A DNA stretch of 64,000 nt from Mesorhizobium loti (GCA_002356515.1 AP017605.1:4101001-4165000); one strand, 5' to 3'; counted from the first letter of the stretch, positions 7,978-18,339 are shown. Translations and numbers: made by a program. Notes: generated from the letters alone by a model not told the origin.

Positions 7978-8640
7978 ATGCACGCGTTGGACGCGCATGA
8001 ACTCTATCGATTCTTCCACTTGGGCGACGACGAGACGGCCGCATTGCGGGGCGTCAGCTTCCACGTGACCGCCGGCGAGATCGTCGCCCTGGTCGGGCCC
8101 TCGGGCAGCGGCAAATCGACCTTGCTGGCCTGCGTGACCGGCCTCGATGAACCGGATGGCGGCTATGTCGAGGTGGGCGGCGTCCGGCTGACCCGGCGTC
8201 CGGAGGCGCACCGCGCGCGCGTTCGCGCCGCCAGCTTCGGCATTCTTCTGCAGTCGGGAAACCTGTTCGGTCACTTGAGTGTCGAGCAGAACCTTCGGTT
8301 GCAGATGCTGCTGGCGAACAAGCGGGACGACCGGCGAATGGCCAGCCTGCTGGAAAGTGTCGGGCTTTCGCATCGCGCCCGCGCCTTCCCGACCGAGCTG
8401 TCCGGTGGCGAGACCGCGCGCGCAGGCCTTGCCGTGGCGCTGGCCGCCGACCCGCCGATCCTAATTGCCGACGAGCCGACCGCGGAAGTCGATAGCGAGA
8501 CCGAATCCCGGCTGATCGCTCATTTCGAGGCGAGGCGCGACGCCGGACTGGCAACGCTGCTGGCCACCCACAGCAAGGCGTTGGCGCAGAAGGCCGATCG
8601 CATCATCAGGCTGAAGGATGGGAGGATCGTCCGTGGCTGA
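7978..8640 (+). CDS. ABC transporter ATP-binding protein (LolD/MacB type), first of two
   Basis: 220 aa. Walker A GPSGSGKST (about 40-48), Q-loop LLQSGNLFG, signature LSGGETARAGLAVALAA, Walker B ILIADEPTAEVD and the switch His in LATHSKAL are all present, so the ATPase looks competent. The signature LSGGE is less common than LSGGQ. The length and sequence fit the LolD/FtsE/MacB subfamily, which powers permeases with FtsX domains rather than classical importers. It overlaps the start of the second ATPase gene by eight bases. Two different ATPases with one large permease suggest that they form a heterodimer (inference). Confidence 0.93.
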   Translation: MHALDAHELYRFFHLGDDETAALRGVSFHVTAGEIVALVGPSGSGKSTLLACVTGLDEPDGGYVEVGGVRLTRRPEAHRARVRAASFGILLQSGNLFGHLSVEQNLRLQMLLANKRDDRRMASLLESVGLSHRARAFPTELSGGETARAGLAVALAADPPILIADEPTAEVDSETESRLIAHFEARRDAGLATLLATHSKALAQKADRIIRLKDGRIVRG

Positions 8641-9316
8641 AACGCTCGTCGTCGCAAAAGGCCTCGGGCGGGACTTCCGGGACGGCAATGCCGGCCGGAT
8701 CAGCGTGCTGCGCAATGTCGACTGCGAGATCGCGTCGGGCGCGCGCATCGCTCTCGTCGGGCCTTCTGGCAGCGGCAAGACGACGCTGCTGCATATTCTT
8801 GGCGGCCTCGACCGGCCGACGGCCGGTAGCGTCGAATGGCCGGGGCTTGGAGCGTTCGAGACCCTGAGGCCGCGTCAGATCGGCTTCGTATTCCAGTCGC
8901 CCAGCCTGTTTCCTGCCCTCACCGCTGTCCAGAATGTCGGCCTGCCCATGCTGCTGGCCGGCGAGAATGTCGGCGCCGACGATATCGCGGCATCCCTTCT
9001 GCAATCGTTCGGTCTCGGCGGACTCGGCGACAAGCTGCCGGAGGAACTGTCCGGCGGCCAGGCCCAGCGTATTGCCATGGCGCGCGCTCTGGCCATGGGT
9101 CCGAAACTTGTGCTTGCCGATGAGCCGACCGGGCAGCTGGACAGCCGAACGGCGCTACGCTTCTTCGACGCCGTGTTCGACCACCTGGAAGGCACCGACA
9201 TCGCCCTGGTCGTTGCCACGCATGACGAAGCCGTGGCCAACCGCATGGCGGCGCGCTGGACGATGGATCACGGCCGGCTCGTCACCGGCCGCCGGCCGGG
9301 GGCGGCTGCCGCATGA
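8633..9316 (+). CDS. ABC transporter ATP-binding protein (LolD/MacB type), second of two
   Basis: 227 aa from a GTG at 8633, chosen because GGAGG lies seven bases upstream; an in-frame ATG at 8618 is inside that ribosome site. Walker A GPSGSGKTTLLHILGGLDRP, Q-loop FVFQSPSLF, canonical signature LSGGQAQRIAMARALA, Walker B LVLADEPTGQLD and VVATHDEA are intact. It is a better match to LolD than its neighbour. It overlaps the preceding ATPase and, by four bases (ATGA), the permease gene that follows. This implies translational coupling and assembly into one exporter complex at the inner membrane. Confidence 0.93.
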   Translation: MAETLVVAKGLGRDFRDGNAGRISVLRNVDCEIASGARIALVGPSGSGKTTLLHILGGLDRPTAGSVEWPGLGAFETLRPRQIGFVFQSPSLFPALTAVQNVGLPMLLAGENVGADDIAASLLQSFGLGGLGDKLPEELSGGQAQRIAMARALAMGPKLVLADEPTGQLDSRTALRFFDAVFDHLEGTDIALVVATHDEAVANRMAARWTMDHGRLVTGRRPGAAAA

Positions 9317-11967
9317 TGGCCCTGCTGTGGATTCGTGGTGTGCTTGCCCGCCGCTTTCTGGGCGTGGCCGGTGCCGCCGCCGGCATCGCGCTGACGGTTG
9401 CTCTGCTCGCGGAGATGGCGCTCTTCCTCGCCAACGCCGGAGCATCGATGACCGCCCGCGCCGTGTCGGCGGTTCCAATCGACTGGCAGGTGCAGGTGAT
9501 TTCGGGTGCCGATCCGGACCCCGTCGGCAAGGCGCTGAGCGAAGCTGCTCCGGTCAAGGCCGTGCATCAGGTCCGCTATGCCGATGTCGCCGGATTCGAG
9601 GCCCGAACCGGCGGCACGACCCAGACCACGGGGCCTGGCCAGGCGGTTGCTTTCGACAGCCGGTATTCCAGCGATTTCCCGACGGAAATCCGCTCGCTTT
9701 CCGGCATCCTCGACGGCGCACTGATTGCCCAGCAGACAGCCGCCAACCTCCATGTCGGTCCCGGCGATGCTGTCTCGATCCAGCGGATCGGCCTGCCGCC
9801 GGCGGAGGTCAGGATTGCCGGCGTGGTCGACCTCCCGGACGCCGACGCCCTGTTCCAGGCTGTCGGCCTGCCGCCGCAGGCCGCGCCGCAGGCCCCGCCC
9901 GACAATGTCCTCATCCTGCCGCTGGAAGCCTGGCGGCAAGTGTTCGATCCGCAGCAGAAGGCGCGCCCCGACACCACCCGGCTGCAATTGCATGTGCGGC
10001 TTGCCCGCGAAGCGCTGCCATCGGATCCAGTCACCGCCTACACTTTTGTCACCGCCGCCCAGCACAATCTCGAGGCGCGGGTCGCCGGTCAGGCCCTGGT
10101 GGCCGACAATCTCGGCGCGCGCCTCGGGGCGGTCCGCGAGGACGCACTGTACGCCTCCGTCCTGTTCCTGTTTCTCGGGCTGCCCGGCGTCGCGCTGGCG
10201 GTTGCGCTTACCTTTGCCGTCACCGCGTCCGGTGCGGCACGCCGGCGCACGGAGCAGGCGCTGCTTCGCGTCCGCGGCGCGACGATCAAGGACATCCTGC
10301 TTCTATCCGCCACGGAAGCCGCCGTTGCCGCCATCGGCGGCACCGCGATCGGCATGGCCGCAGCATCGCTGCTTGCCATCATCGCGCCGGGCCTCGCGGC
10401 CGCGCTTGGCGTCGACGGGCCCACGCTGCTTCTTGTCGCCGTCTTCGGGCTGCTGGTCGGGTTCATCGCCTTTCTCTATCCGGCCTGGCGGGACGCGCGC
10501 TGGGCGACCGTGACCGCGGCGCGGCGCACCGTGAGCCGACCGAGCGCGCCGCTCTGGCAGCGCTTGTGGCTGGACATCCTGCTGCTCGGGGCGGCGGGCT
10601 TGTTCTTCTGGCAATCGGCGAGCACCGGATACCAGATCGTGCTTGCGCCCGAAGGTGTGGCGGCGACATCGGTGGACTACAAGGCATTCATCGCACCGGC
10701 CTTGTTCTGGCTCGGCATGGCATTGCTGACGATCAGGCTGTCGGCCGCGGTCATCGTCGGCAATGGCGCGCTCCTGCGCATGATCATTGCCCCGGCGTCG
10801 GGACCGCTGGCGCGCGTTGTATCGGCCGCTCTCTCGCGGCAAGCGAGGCGGCTGACGATCGGCATTGCGATGACCGCGCTGGCCATCTCCTTCGCCACGT
10901 CGACCGCCATCTTCAACACCACCTACAATGCCCAGGCGCGCATCGACGCCGAACTCACCAACGGTTCCGACGTCACCGTCTTCGGCACGACGGACAAACC
11001 GGCCGGAGCGCACTTGGCGGCTCTCGCCTCGCTGCCCGAAACGGCGGCGGCCGAGCCGATGCAGCATCGTTTCGCTTATGTCGGGGCGGACCTGCAGGAC
11101 CTCTACGGCATCGATCCCGGCCGCATCGGGCGGGCCACCGGTCTTTCCGATGCCTATTTCAGTGGCGCCAGCGCGGCCGGCACGCTCGCCCTGCTCGCCG
11201 CCACACCGGACGGTGTCCTGGTATCGGAAGAGACCGTCCAGGATTTCCAGCTCCAGCAAGGCGATACGATCAATTTGCGGCTCATCGATGCCAGGGATCA
11301 CCAGTATCATCCCGTGGCCTTCAAGTTCATCGGCGTCACCCGCGAATTTCCGACCGCGCCAAAGGATTCCTTCCTTGTCGCCAATTCGGCCTATGTCGCC
11401 CGCATGACCGGCTCCGACGCGTCCGAATATGTGCTCATGCGAGCCAGAGCGGATCCTGCAGCGCTGGCGCGGCAGGTTTCGTCGGTGCTCACTTCCGATC
11501 CGTCGCTGAAGGTGGCCGATATCGGCCAGGCGGCACATCTCATCGGCTCGAGCCTGACCGCGGTCGATCTCGGCGGATTGACGACAATCGAACTGGGTTT
11601 CGCGGTCGTCATGGCCGCGGCGGCCGCCGGACTGATGCTGGCGCTGGGGTTCTTCGAGCGTCGCCGGCCTTTCGCCATCCTGGCCGCGATCGGCGCCAAA
11701 CCGCGCCAGCTCGCGGCCTTCCTCTGGAGCGAAGGCCTGCTGATCCTCGTTGGCGGCATGATATTCGGCCTGCTTTCGGGCCTGCTGACGGCATGGATGC
11801 TGGTCAAGCTGCTGACCGGCGCTTTCGATCCACCACCCGAAGCACTGTCGATCCCCTGGCTTTATCTGGCGGTCATGCTCGGTCTCGTCGCCGCCTCGGT
11901 GGCTGCCGCCGTTTGGTCCGCCAGGCCGTCGGAGGGACAGGCAGCGGAACAGTTGCGCGACCTGTAA
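9313..11967 (+). CDS. FtsX-like ABC transporter permease, two-domain type
   Basis: 884 aa, about twice the size of LolC/MacB permeases. A first helix (RFLGVAGAAAGIALTVALLA) is followed by a large extracytoplasmic region. A helix cluster comes next, about residues 280-400, with FtsX features (ALLRVRGATIKDILLLSATE and GFIAFLYPAWRDA). A second extracytoplasmic region follows and a final FtsX domain (GFFERRRPFAILAAIGAKPR), ending in Trp-rich helices. This duplicated FtsX layout is typical of exporters or mechano-transmitters acting on periplasmic substrates, lipoproteins, lipids or toxic peptides. Together with the ATPase pair and the exported protein it makes a complete four-gene operon behind a two-component system. 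Confidence 0.92.
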   Translation: MMALLWIRGVLARRFLGVAGAAAGIALTVALLAEMALFLANAGASMTARAVSAVPIDWQVQVISGADPDPVGKALSEAAPVKAVHQVRYADVAGFEARTGGTTQTTGPGQAVAFDSRYSSDFPTEIRSLSGILDGALIAQQTAANLHVGPGDAVSIQRIGLPPAEVRIAGVVDLPDADALFQAVGLPPQAAPQAPPDNVLILPLEAWRQVFDPQQKARPDTTRLQLHVRLAREALPSDPVTAYTFVTAAQHNLEARVAGQALVADNLGARLGAVREDALYASVLFLFLGLPGVALAVALTFAVTASGAARRRTEQALLRVRGATIKDILLLSATEAAVAAIGGTAIGMAAASLLAIIAPGLAAALGVDGPTLLLVAVFGLLVGFIAFLYPAWRDARWATVTAARRTVSRPSAPLWQRLWLDILLLGAAGLFFWQSASTGYQIVLAPEGVAATSVDYKAFIAPALFWLGMALLTIRLSAAVIVGNGALLRMIIAPASGPLARVVSAALSRQARRLTIGIAMTALAISFATSTAIFNTTYNAQARIDAELTNGSDVTVFGTTDKPAGAHLAALASLPETAAAEPMQHRFAYVGADLQDLYGIDPGRIGRATGLSDAYFSGASAAGTLALLAATPDGVLVSEETVQDFQLQQGDTINLRLIDARDHQYHPVAFKFIGVTREFPTAPKDSFLVANSAYVARMTGSDASEYVLMRARADPAALARQVSSVLTSDPSLKVADIGQAAHLIGSSLTAVDLGGLTTIELGFAVVMAAAAAGLMLALGFFERRRPFAILAAIGAKPRQLAAFLWSEGLLILVGGMIFGLLSGLLTAWMLVKLLTGAFDPPPEALSIPWLYLAVMLGLVAASVAAAVWSARPSEGQAAEQLRDL

Positions 11968-12176
11968 GCCGGGCGTCGATTACGTATTTGTAAACTCGCG
12001 GCCAGCCCGCCGAAAACTCCGCGGTCTAGGCTCGTTTCGTCTCTCAGCGGAGCAATTCCAGGAAAGCCCGAAACAGGGAGCTGGAGAGACTGATCCGGCA
12101 GCCAGACGGCCGGATATCAAGCCGCTCCAGGCCAATGGCCGGCGGCTCCACAACCAGGCCAAACGGGAGAAAGACC

Positions 12177-12428
12177 ATGAAGAAATCAGCTATCGCAGCC
12201 GCAATGATACTCGTCGTCGTATCCTCGACCGGTGCTTTCGCCAAGGCGGCCACCGGCACCATTGCAAGCATCGACAAGAAGGGCGACTCGATCACGCTTT
12301 CCGATGGCAAGACTTTCATCCTGCCGGAAGGCATCGAAGCCGAAACGCTGAAGGTCGGCGAGAAGGTGGTGGTGACCTATTCGACCAAGGCCGGGAAACT
12401 GGCGGCATCGAGCCATCCAGCCGGCTAA
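12177..12428 (+). CDS. DUF1344 family small exported protein
   Basis: 83 aa from the ATG at 12177, with GGGAGAAAG upstream. A signal peptide is clear (KKSAIAAAMILVVVSSTGAFA, then KAATG). The mature part, ATGTIASIDKKGDSITLSDG followed by KTFILPEGIEAETLKVGEKV, matches the DUF1344 pattern: a small beta-rich domain with a T-G-x-I-x-x-I-D start and a K-V-G-(E/D)-K-V-x-V end. Such proteins are common in Rhizobiales and their function is unknown. It stands alone, 209 bp after the ABC permease gene, and is convergent with the Lrp-type regulator. Confidence 0.85.
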   Translation: MKKSAIAAAMILVVVSSTGAFAKAATGTIASIDKKGDSITLSDGKTFILPEGIEAETLKVGEKVVVTYSTKAGKLAASSHPAG

Positions 12429-12464
12429 ATAGACGAACGCCAGTGCATGTCGCCCAAAGGGCAT

Positions 12465-12893
12465 TCAACGATCGATCCGCGTCGAAAGAATGATCGACGA
12501 AGAGGTCCGCTCGACCCCGTCCATGGCGCCGATCTGGTCGAGCAGCGCGTCGAGGTCGCGGATCGACGGTGCGTCGACGATGACGATCATGTCGAAATTG
12601 CCGCTGACCGAGTGCAGCGTCCTGACCGGCGGCAGCGCCTGCAGCGCCCGCACCACCTTGTCGGCAAGCTTGGGCGTCACGGTCAAAAGCACATGCGCCT
12701 TGACCAGCCCTTGCTCATAGTCAGCGGCGAGCTTGACACCGTAGCCTGATATGATGCCGCGCTGTTCCAGTCGCTCGATCCGGCTCTGCACCGTCGTGCG
12801 CGACACGCCAAGCCGCCGCGCCAGTTCGGCGGTGGAGGCGCGCGCGTTGGAACGCAGCAGGGAAAGCAGCGCCTGTTCGGCTTCGCTGAGCAT
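12465..12893 (-). CDS. Lrp/AsnC family transcriptional regulator
   Basis: 142 aa. The N-terminal helix-turn-helix is RASTAELARRLGVSRTTVQS followed by RIERLEQRGIISGYGVKL. The C-terminal RAM effector domain contains HSVSGNFDMIVIVDAPSIRD, the region that binds amino acids in Lrp proteins. It is transcribed divergently from a saccharopine-dehydrogenase-fold gene, with 123 bp between the starts. That arrangement is classic for a local Lrp regulator acting on the neighbour's gene and its own. It also lies near the branched-chain oxoacid dehydrogenase genes, whose activator BkdR in Pseudomonas is an Lrp homologue, so those are a second possible target (inference). Confidence 0.93.
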   Translation of the reverse strand: MLSEAEQALLSLLRSNARASTAELARRLGVSRTTVQSRIERLEQRGIISGYGVKLAADYEQGLVKAHVLLTVTPKLADKVVRALQALPPVRTLHSVSGNFDMIVIVDAPSIRDLDALLDQIGAMDGVERTSSSIILSTRIDR

Positions 12894-12987
12894 TTCGACG
12901 AACTCCTTCGGCGGATCGTCTAAAGATAGGGTTCACTCTGCCAGATTTCACGCTTCCTTTCGACAGGCAAGCTGCGATCATTCCCGT

Positions 12988-13000
12988 CAATTCGAATTTG
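12988..13000. promoter_or_regulatory. short palindrome in the Lrp/dehydrogenase intergenic region
   Basis: CAATTCGAATTTG contains the perfect ten-base palindrome AATTCGAATT (12989-12998), 18 bp before the dehydrogenase start. AT-rich palindromes of this kind are typical half-contacts for Lrp proteins. The element is too short to be certain. Confidence 0.3.
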
Positions 13001-13016
13001 GCAGGGGTATTTGACC

Positions 13017-14120
13017 ATGAACAACATCGTTATCGTCGGCGCCGGCAAGATCGGCTCGACCATCGCCGGGATGCTTGCCGCAACCGGCGACTACCGCGTC
13101 ACCCTCGTCGACCGCTCGGCGGCGCAGCTCGCCGCGGCCGAAGTGCCCGCCGGCGTCGAGACGCTCGAACTTGACATTGCCGCTCCCGGCACGCTTGAGG
13201 CAGCCTTGGCCGGCAAGTTCGCGGTGCTGAGCGCTGCCCCCTTCCACCTCACCACGCGCATCGCCGAAGCGGCGGCAAGTGCGGGCGTGCACTATCTCGA
13301 CCTCACCGAGGATGTCGTCTCGACCCGCCGCGTCAAGGAACTGGCCAAGTCCGGCAAGAGCGCCTTCATCCCGCAATGCGGGCTGGCCCCGGGCTTCATC
13401 TCGATCGTCGCCAATGATCTCGCCAGCCGCTTCGACACGCTGGAAAGCGTGCGCATGCGCGTCGGCGCGCTGCCGCAATACCCGTCCAACGCGCTGAACT
13501 ACAATCTGACCTGGAGCACCGACGGCGTCATCAACGAATATTGCGAGCCTTGCGAGGCGATCGTCGAGGGCGAGCTGATCGAAGTGCCGCCGCTGGAGGA
13601 GCGCGAGGAATTCTCGCTCGACGGTGTCACCTACGAGGCGTTCAACACGTCTGGCGGGCTGGGCACTTTGGCCGAGACGCTGAAGGGCAAGGTGCGCACG
13701 CTGAACTACCGCACCATCCGCTATCCCGGCCATGCCGCGATCATGAAGGCGCTGCTCAACGATCTCGGCCTTCGCCACCGCCGCGACGTGCTGAAGGACA
13801 TCTTTGAAAGCGCCCTGCCGGCGACGCTGCAGGACGTGGTCATCGTCTTCGTCACCGTCTCCGGCCGCCGCAACGGCCGCCTGCTGCAGGAAACCTACGC
13901 CAACAAGATCTATTCGCAGCGCGTCGGCAACCAGGTACGCAGCGCCATCCAGATCACCACGGCGTCCGGCATCTGCGCCGTGCTCGACATGCTGGCCGAC
14001 GGCAGCCTGCCGGCAACCGGCTTCGTCAAGCAGGAAGACATCGCGCTGGATGCGTTTTTGGCCAACCGTTTTGGACGGGCCTATGCGCAGCACGAGATGG
14101 TGAGCCGGCTGGCGAGCTGA
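13017..14120 (+). CDS. saccharopine dehydrogenase family protein, lysine 6-dehydrogenase-like
   Basis: 367 aa from the ATG at 13017, with AGGGG nine bases upstream. The NAD(P)-binding Rossmann motif is VIVGAGKIGSTIAG (about 4-17). The central CGLAPGFISIVANDLA and the C-terminal lobe fit the saccharopine dehydrogenase / lysine 6-dehydrogenase group, which oxidises the epsilon-amino end of lysine to the semialdehyde. The length (~370) fits a stand-alone lysine dehydrogenase better than the bifunctional forms. Divergence from an Lrp-type regulator, whose ligands are amino acids, supports a role in lysine or related amino acid catabolism. The exact substrate is an inference. Confidence 0.8.
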   Translation: MNNIVIVGAGKIGSTIAGMLAATGDYRVTLVDRSAAQLAAAEVPAGVETLELDIAAPGTLEAALAGKFAVLSAAPFHLTTRIAEAAASAGVHYLDLTEDVVSTRRVKELAKSGKSAFIPQCGLAPGFISIVANDLASRFDTLESVRMRVGALPQYPSNALNYNLTWSTDGVINEYCEPCEAIVEGELIEVPPLEEREEFSLDGVTYEAFNTSGGLGTLAETLKGKVRTLNYRTIRYPGHAAIMKALLNDLGLRHRRDVLKDIFESALPATLQDVVIVFVTVSGRRNGRLLQETYANKIYSQRVGNQVRSAIQITTASGICAVLDMLADGSLPATGFVKQEDIALDAFLANRFGRAYAQHEMVSRLAS

Positions 14121-14137
14121 GGCGGCAACCTCTTTTT

Positions 14138-14283
14138 CCTTCCCCCCTTGTGGGGGAAGGTGGATCGGCGCGTTAGCGCCGAGACGGATGAGGGGTGTTC
14201 CAGGGACTCCAACGCCTCACTCCGCTGGAACACCCCTCATCCGTCGCCTTCGGCGACACCTTCTCCCGCAAGGGGAGAAGGAA
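14138..14283. repeat. dispersed inverted repeat, family B (intact copy)
   Basis: Two arms face each other: CCCCTTGTGGGGGAAGGTGG ... GACGGATGAGGGGTGTTCC on the left and GGAACACCCCTCATCCGTC ... TTCTCCCGCAAGGGGAGAAGG on the right. The unit lies between the dehydrogenase gene and lpdA. Both arms contain the 13-mer ACACCCCTCATCC (14230-14242, and reversed at 14186-14198). The IS110 element at 22.8 kb is inserted in that same sequence in another copy. Confidence 0.85.
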
Positions 14284-14293
14284 GAGCCGCGCC

Positions 14294-15688
<1,395 letters not shown>

Positions 15689-15761
15689 CGTGTCACCTCG
15701 ATCGGTCGCCTTGCCTTCGTGCCGTATCGCTTACGTCTCGGATTGGCCGAGGCGCTCGCGC

Positions 15762-15922
15762 CTTCGTCATCCTGGGGCGGAGCAAGGAGCGTAGCGACGC
15801 GCGTAGACCCCGGGATCCATGCCGTGACGTTCGTGCGTTGCAACGGCGCAGAATTCTGCTCCGCCGCACCATTCGACGTCGGTCGCGGCATGGATCCTCG
15901 GGTCAAGCCCGAGGATGACGAA
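15762..15922. repeat. dispersed intergenic repeat, family A
   Basis: Begins CTTCGTCATCCTGGGGCGGA and ends GAGGATGACGAA. Inside are GGATCCATGCCGTGACG and GGCATGGATCC, as in the copy at 1419-1606. It occupies the gap between lpdA and the E2 gene and might separate E3 from the rest of the operon transcriptionally. Confidence 0.75.
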
Positions 15923-16007
15923 TGCGTGGAGGACCGGAGCCAATCACAGGCGACACCGCTCGGCAGCCAGGAACTTGTCAGCGGTGACCGAGCCAAAGCC
16001 ATCGCCC

Positions 16008-17321
16008 TCAATCCACAAAGATCAGCGCCGGCGTTTCAAGCAGCGCCTTGATCCGCTGGATGAACACCGCCGCGTCCCAGCCGTCGATCACCCGGTGGTC
16101 GAAGCTCGACGACAGGTTCATCATCTTGCGCGGAATGAACTGCGTGCCGTCCCACACCGGCCGGACCATCATCTTGTTGACGCCGATGATCGCCACTTCC
16201 GGATGGTTGATGACCGGCGTCGTCGCGATGCCGCCCATGGCGCCGAGCGAGGTGATGGTGATCGTCGAGCCGGAGAGCTCGTCGCGTGTCGCCGTGCCGG
16301 ATTTGGCCGCCTCGGCCAGCCTGACGACCTCGGCGCCGCAATCCCAGATGTCGCGCGCCTCGGCATGCTTGACGACCGGCACCACCAGCCCCGACGGCGT
16401 CTGCGCGGCGATGCCGATATGGATGCCGCCATGCTGGTGGATGATGCCGGCCTCGTCGTCGAACAGCGAATTGAGCTGGGGCTGGTCTCCGATTGCCTTG
16501 ACCATCGCCCGCATCAGGAACGGCAGCAGCGTCAGCTTCGGCCTGTCCTGACGCTTTTCCTTGTTGAGCGCGGCGCGCAACTCCTCAAGTGCTGTGACGT
16601 CGATCTCCTCGACATAGGTGATGTGCGGGATGCGCGACTTGGACAGCGTCATCTTCTCGGCGATCTTGCGCCGCAAGCCCACCACCTTGATATCCTCGAC
16701 GGCGTCGTTGCGGGCCAGGCCCGATGCCTTGGCGACCTGCGGCCCACGCGCCAGGAACGCCTCGATGTCCTCATGGCCGATGCGCCCGGCCGGGCCGCTT
16801 CCCGCGACCTGCCTGAGATCGATGCCGGCCTCCTTCGCCCTCAGACGCACGGCCGGCGACGCCAGCGGTTTTTCACCCTCCGGACGCGGCGCGCCGGAGA
16901 CGGACGTTTTCCCGGTGCTTTTCGAAACGGTCGGCGCGGGTTTCGCCTCCGGAGCGGCGGCTTTTGGCTTGGTCGTTGCGGCCGACGCGACGGTCTCGGG
17001 CTTTGGCGTCGGAAGCTTGGCCGGCGGCTCGGCGGCCACCGCTTCCACCTCGCCGCTTTGCGGCTTTACATTACCCTCCCCCGCCACCTTCAACCGCACG
17101 ATCGGCGAGCCGATCGCCACCGTGTCACCGATCTCGGCGCCCAGCCACAGGATCTCGCCATCGACGGGTGACGGAATCTCGACCGTCGCCTTGTCGGTCA
17201 TGACGGCGGCAAGCACTGTGTCCTCGCGTACGATGTCGCCGATCTTGACGTGCCACTCGACGAGTTCGGCCTCGGCTACGCCTTCGCCGACATCGGGCAG
17301 CTTGATGATGTGCTCGCCCAT
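16008..17321 (-). CDS. bkdB: branched-chain 2-oxoacid dehydrogenase E2, dihydrolipoamide acyltransferase
   Basis: 437 aa from the ATG at 17321, which has GGAGG six bases upstream. The lipoyl domain (about 1-78) carries the lipoylated Lys in MTDKATVEIPSPVDG. A linker rich in Ala, Pro and Lys follows. The E1/E3-binding domain has SPAVRLRAKEAGIDLRQVAG, with the following G-P-A-G-R-I. The acyltransferase core ends with the catalytic His motif SFDHRVIDGWDAAVFIQ. Single lipoyl domain E2 proteins of this kind serve the branched-chain complex, which converts branched 2-oxoacids to acyl-CoAs. Its start lies one base after the stop of the E1 beta gene, so the two are tightly coupled. Confidence 0.93.
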   Translation of the reverse strand: MGEHIIKLPDVGEGVAEAELVEWHVKIGDIVREDTVLAAVMTDKATVEIPSPVDGEILWLGAEIGDTVAIGSPIVRLKVAGEGNVKPQSGEVEAVAAEPPAKLPTPKPETVASAATTKPKAAAPEAKPAPTVSKSTGKTSVSGAPRPEGEKPLASPAVRLRAKEAGIDLRQVAGSGPAGRIGHEDIEAFLARGPQVAKASGLARNDAVEDIKVVGLRRKIAEKMTLSKSRIPHITYVEEIDVTALEELRAALNKEKRQDRPKLTLLPFLMRAMVKAIGDQPQLNSLFDDEAGIIHQHGGIHIGIAAQTPSGLVVPVVKHAEARDIWDCGAEVVRLAEAAKSGTATRDELSGSTITITSLGAMGGIATTPVINHPEVAIIGVNKMMVRPVWDGTQFIPRKMMNLSSSFDHRVIDGWDAAVFIQRIKALLETPALIFVD

Positions 17322-17322
17322 G

Positions 17323-18336
17323 TCAGGCCTCCATGGTTTCAACTAGGGCGCGGCCGACCCGGGCGGGACCCGGGAAATAGTCCCATTCCTGCGCGTGCGG
17401 ATAAGGCGTGTCCCAGCCGGCGACCCGCGCCACCGGCGCCTCCAGGTGATAGAAACAGTTTTCCTGCACCAGCGCCGACAGCTCGGCGCCGAAGCCGGAA
17501 GTCAGCGTCGCCTCGTGCACGACGACGCAGCGCCCGGTCTTCTTGACCGATGCGACGATGGTATCGAGGTCGAGCGGCAACAGCGTTCTCAGGTCGATAA
17601 TCTCCGCATCGATGCCGGTCTCTTCGGCCGCAGCCTGCGCGACATAGACCATGGTGCCATAGGCGAGCACGGTAATCGCGGAGCCGGCCCTGCGGATCGC
17701 CGCCTTGCCGAGCGGCACTGTATAGTGGCCGTCGGCGACCTCGCCGAGCTCATGCTTCGACCAGGGCGTCACCGGCCGGTCGTGATGGCCGTCGAACGGG
17801 CCGTTGTAGAGCCGTTTCGGCTCGAGGAAGATGACCGGATCGGGGTCCTCGATCGCCGCGATCAGCAGCCCCTTGGCGTCATGCGGGTTGGACGGCACCA
17901 CCGTCTTCAGCCCCGACACGTGGGTGAACAAAGCCTCGGGACTCTGGCTGTGCGTCTGGCCGCCAAAAATGCCGCCGCCGGTCGGCATGCGCACCACGAT
18001 CGGGCACGTGAAATCGCCATTCGAGCGGTAGCGCAGCCGGGCGGCTTCCTGGGTCAGCTGGTCGTAGGCCGGATACATGTAGTCGGCAAACTGAATTTCC
18101 ACGCAAGGTTTTAGCCCATAGGCCGCCATGCCGATGGCCGAACCGACAATGCCGGATTCGTTGATCGGCGCGTCGAAGCATCGGCTCTTGCCGTATTTGG
18201 CCTGCAGGCCCTGCGTGCAGCGGAAGACGCCGCCGAAGAAGCCGACATCCTCGCCGAACACGACGACCTTCTCGTCGCGCCCCATCGACACATCCATGGC
18301 GTCGCGAATGGCCTCGATCATGGTCCGTCTCGGCAT
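17323..18336 (-). CDS. bkdA2: branched-chain 2-oxoacid dehydrogenase E1 beta subunit
   Basis: 337 aa, typical for E1 beta. The N-terminus RRTMIEAIRDAMDVSMGRD and FGEDVGFFGGVFRCTQGL are family hallmarks. NESGIVGSAIGMAAYGLKP and GGGIFGGQTHSQSPEALFTH contain the conserved Glu and His residues that approach the thiamine diphosphate. It forms the alpha2beta2 decarboxylase with the product of the gene three bases upstream and feeds acyl groups to E2. Position between E1 alpha and E2 in one direction shows an operon. Confidence 0.95.
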   Translation of the reverse strand: MPRRTMIEAIRDAMDVSMGRDEKVVVFGEDVGFFGGVFRCTQGLQAKYGKSRCFDAPINESGIVGSAIGMAAYGLKPCVEIQFADYMYPAYDQLTQEAARLRYRSNGDFTCPIVVRMPTGGGIFGGQTHSQSPEALFTHVSGLKTVVPSNPHDAKGLLIAAIEDPDPVIFLEPKRLYNGPFDGHHDRPVTPWSKHELGEVADGHYTVPLGKAAIRRAGSAITVLAYGTMVYVAQAAAEETGIDAEIIDLRTLLPLDLDTIVASVKKTGRCVVVHEATLTSGFGAELSALVQENCFYHLEAPVARVAGWDTPYPHAQEWDYFPGPARVGRALVETMEA

Positions 18337-18339
18337 GGC

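Noticed and set aside
8934..11993. 1019-codon open frame on the plus strand overlapping the second ABC ATPase and the permease
   Set aside because: It is a shifted frame of real genes; the translation is dominated by Arg, Ala, Gly and Pro without any domain, while the ATPase and permease frames carry clear motifs.
14138..14283. CRISPR array or tandem repeats among the dispersed repeats
   Set aside because: The repeats are single inverted units scattered between genes; there is no regular repeat-spacer pattern and no cas gene.
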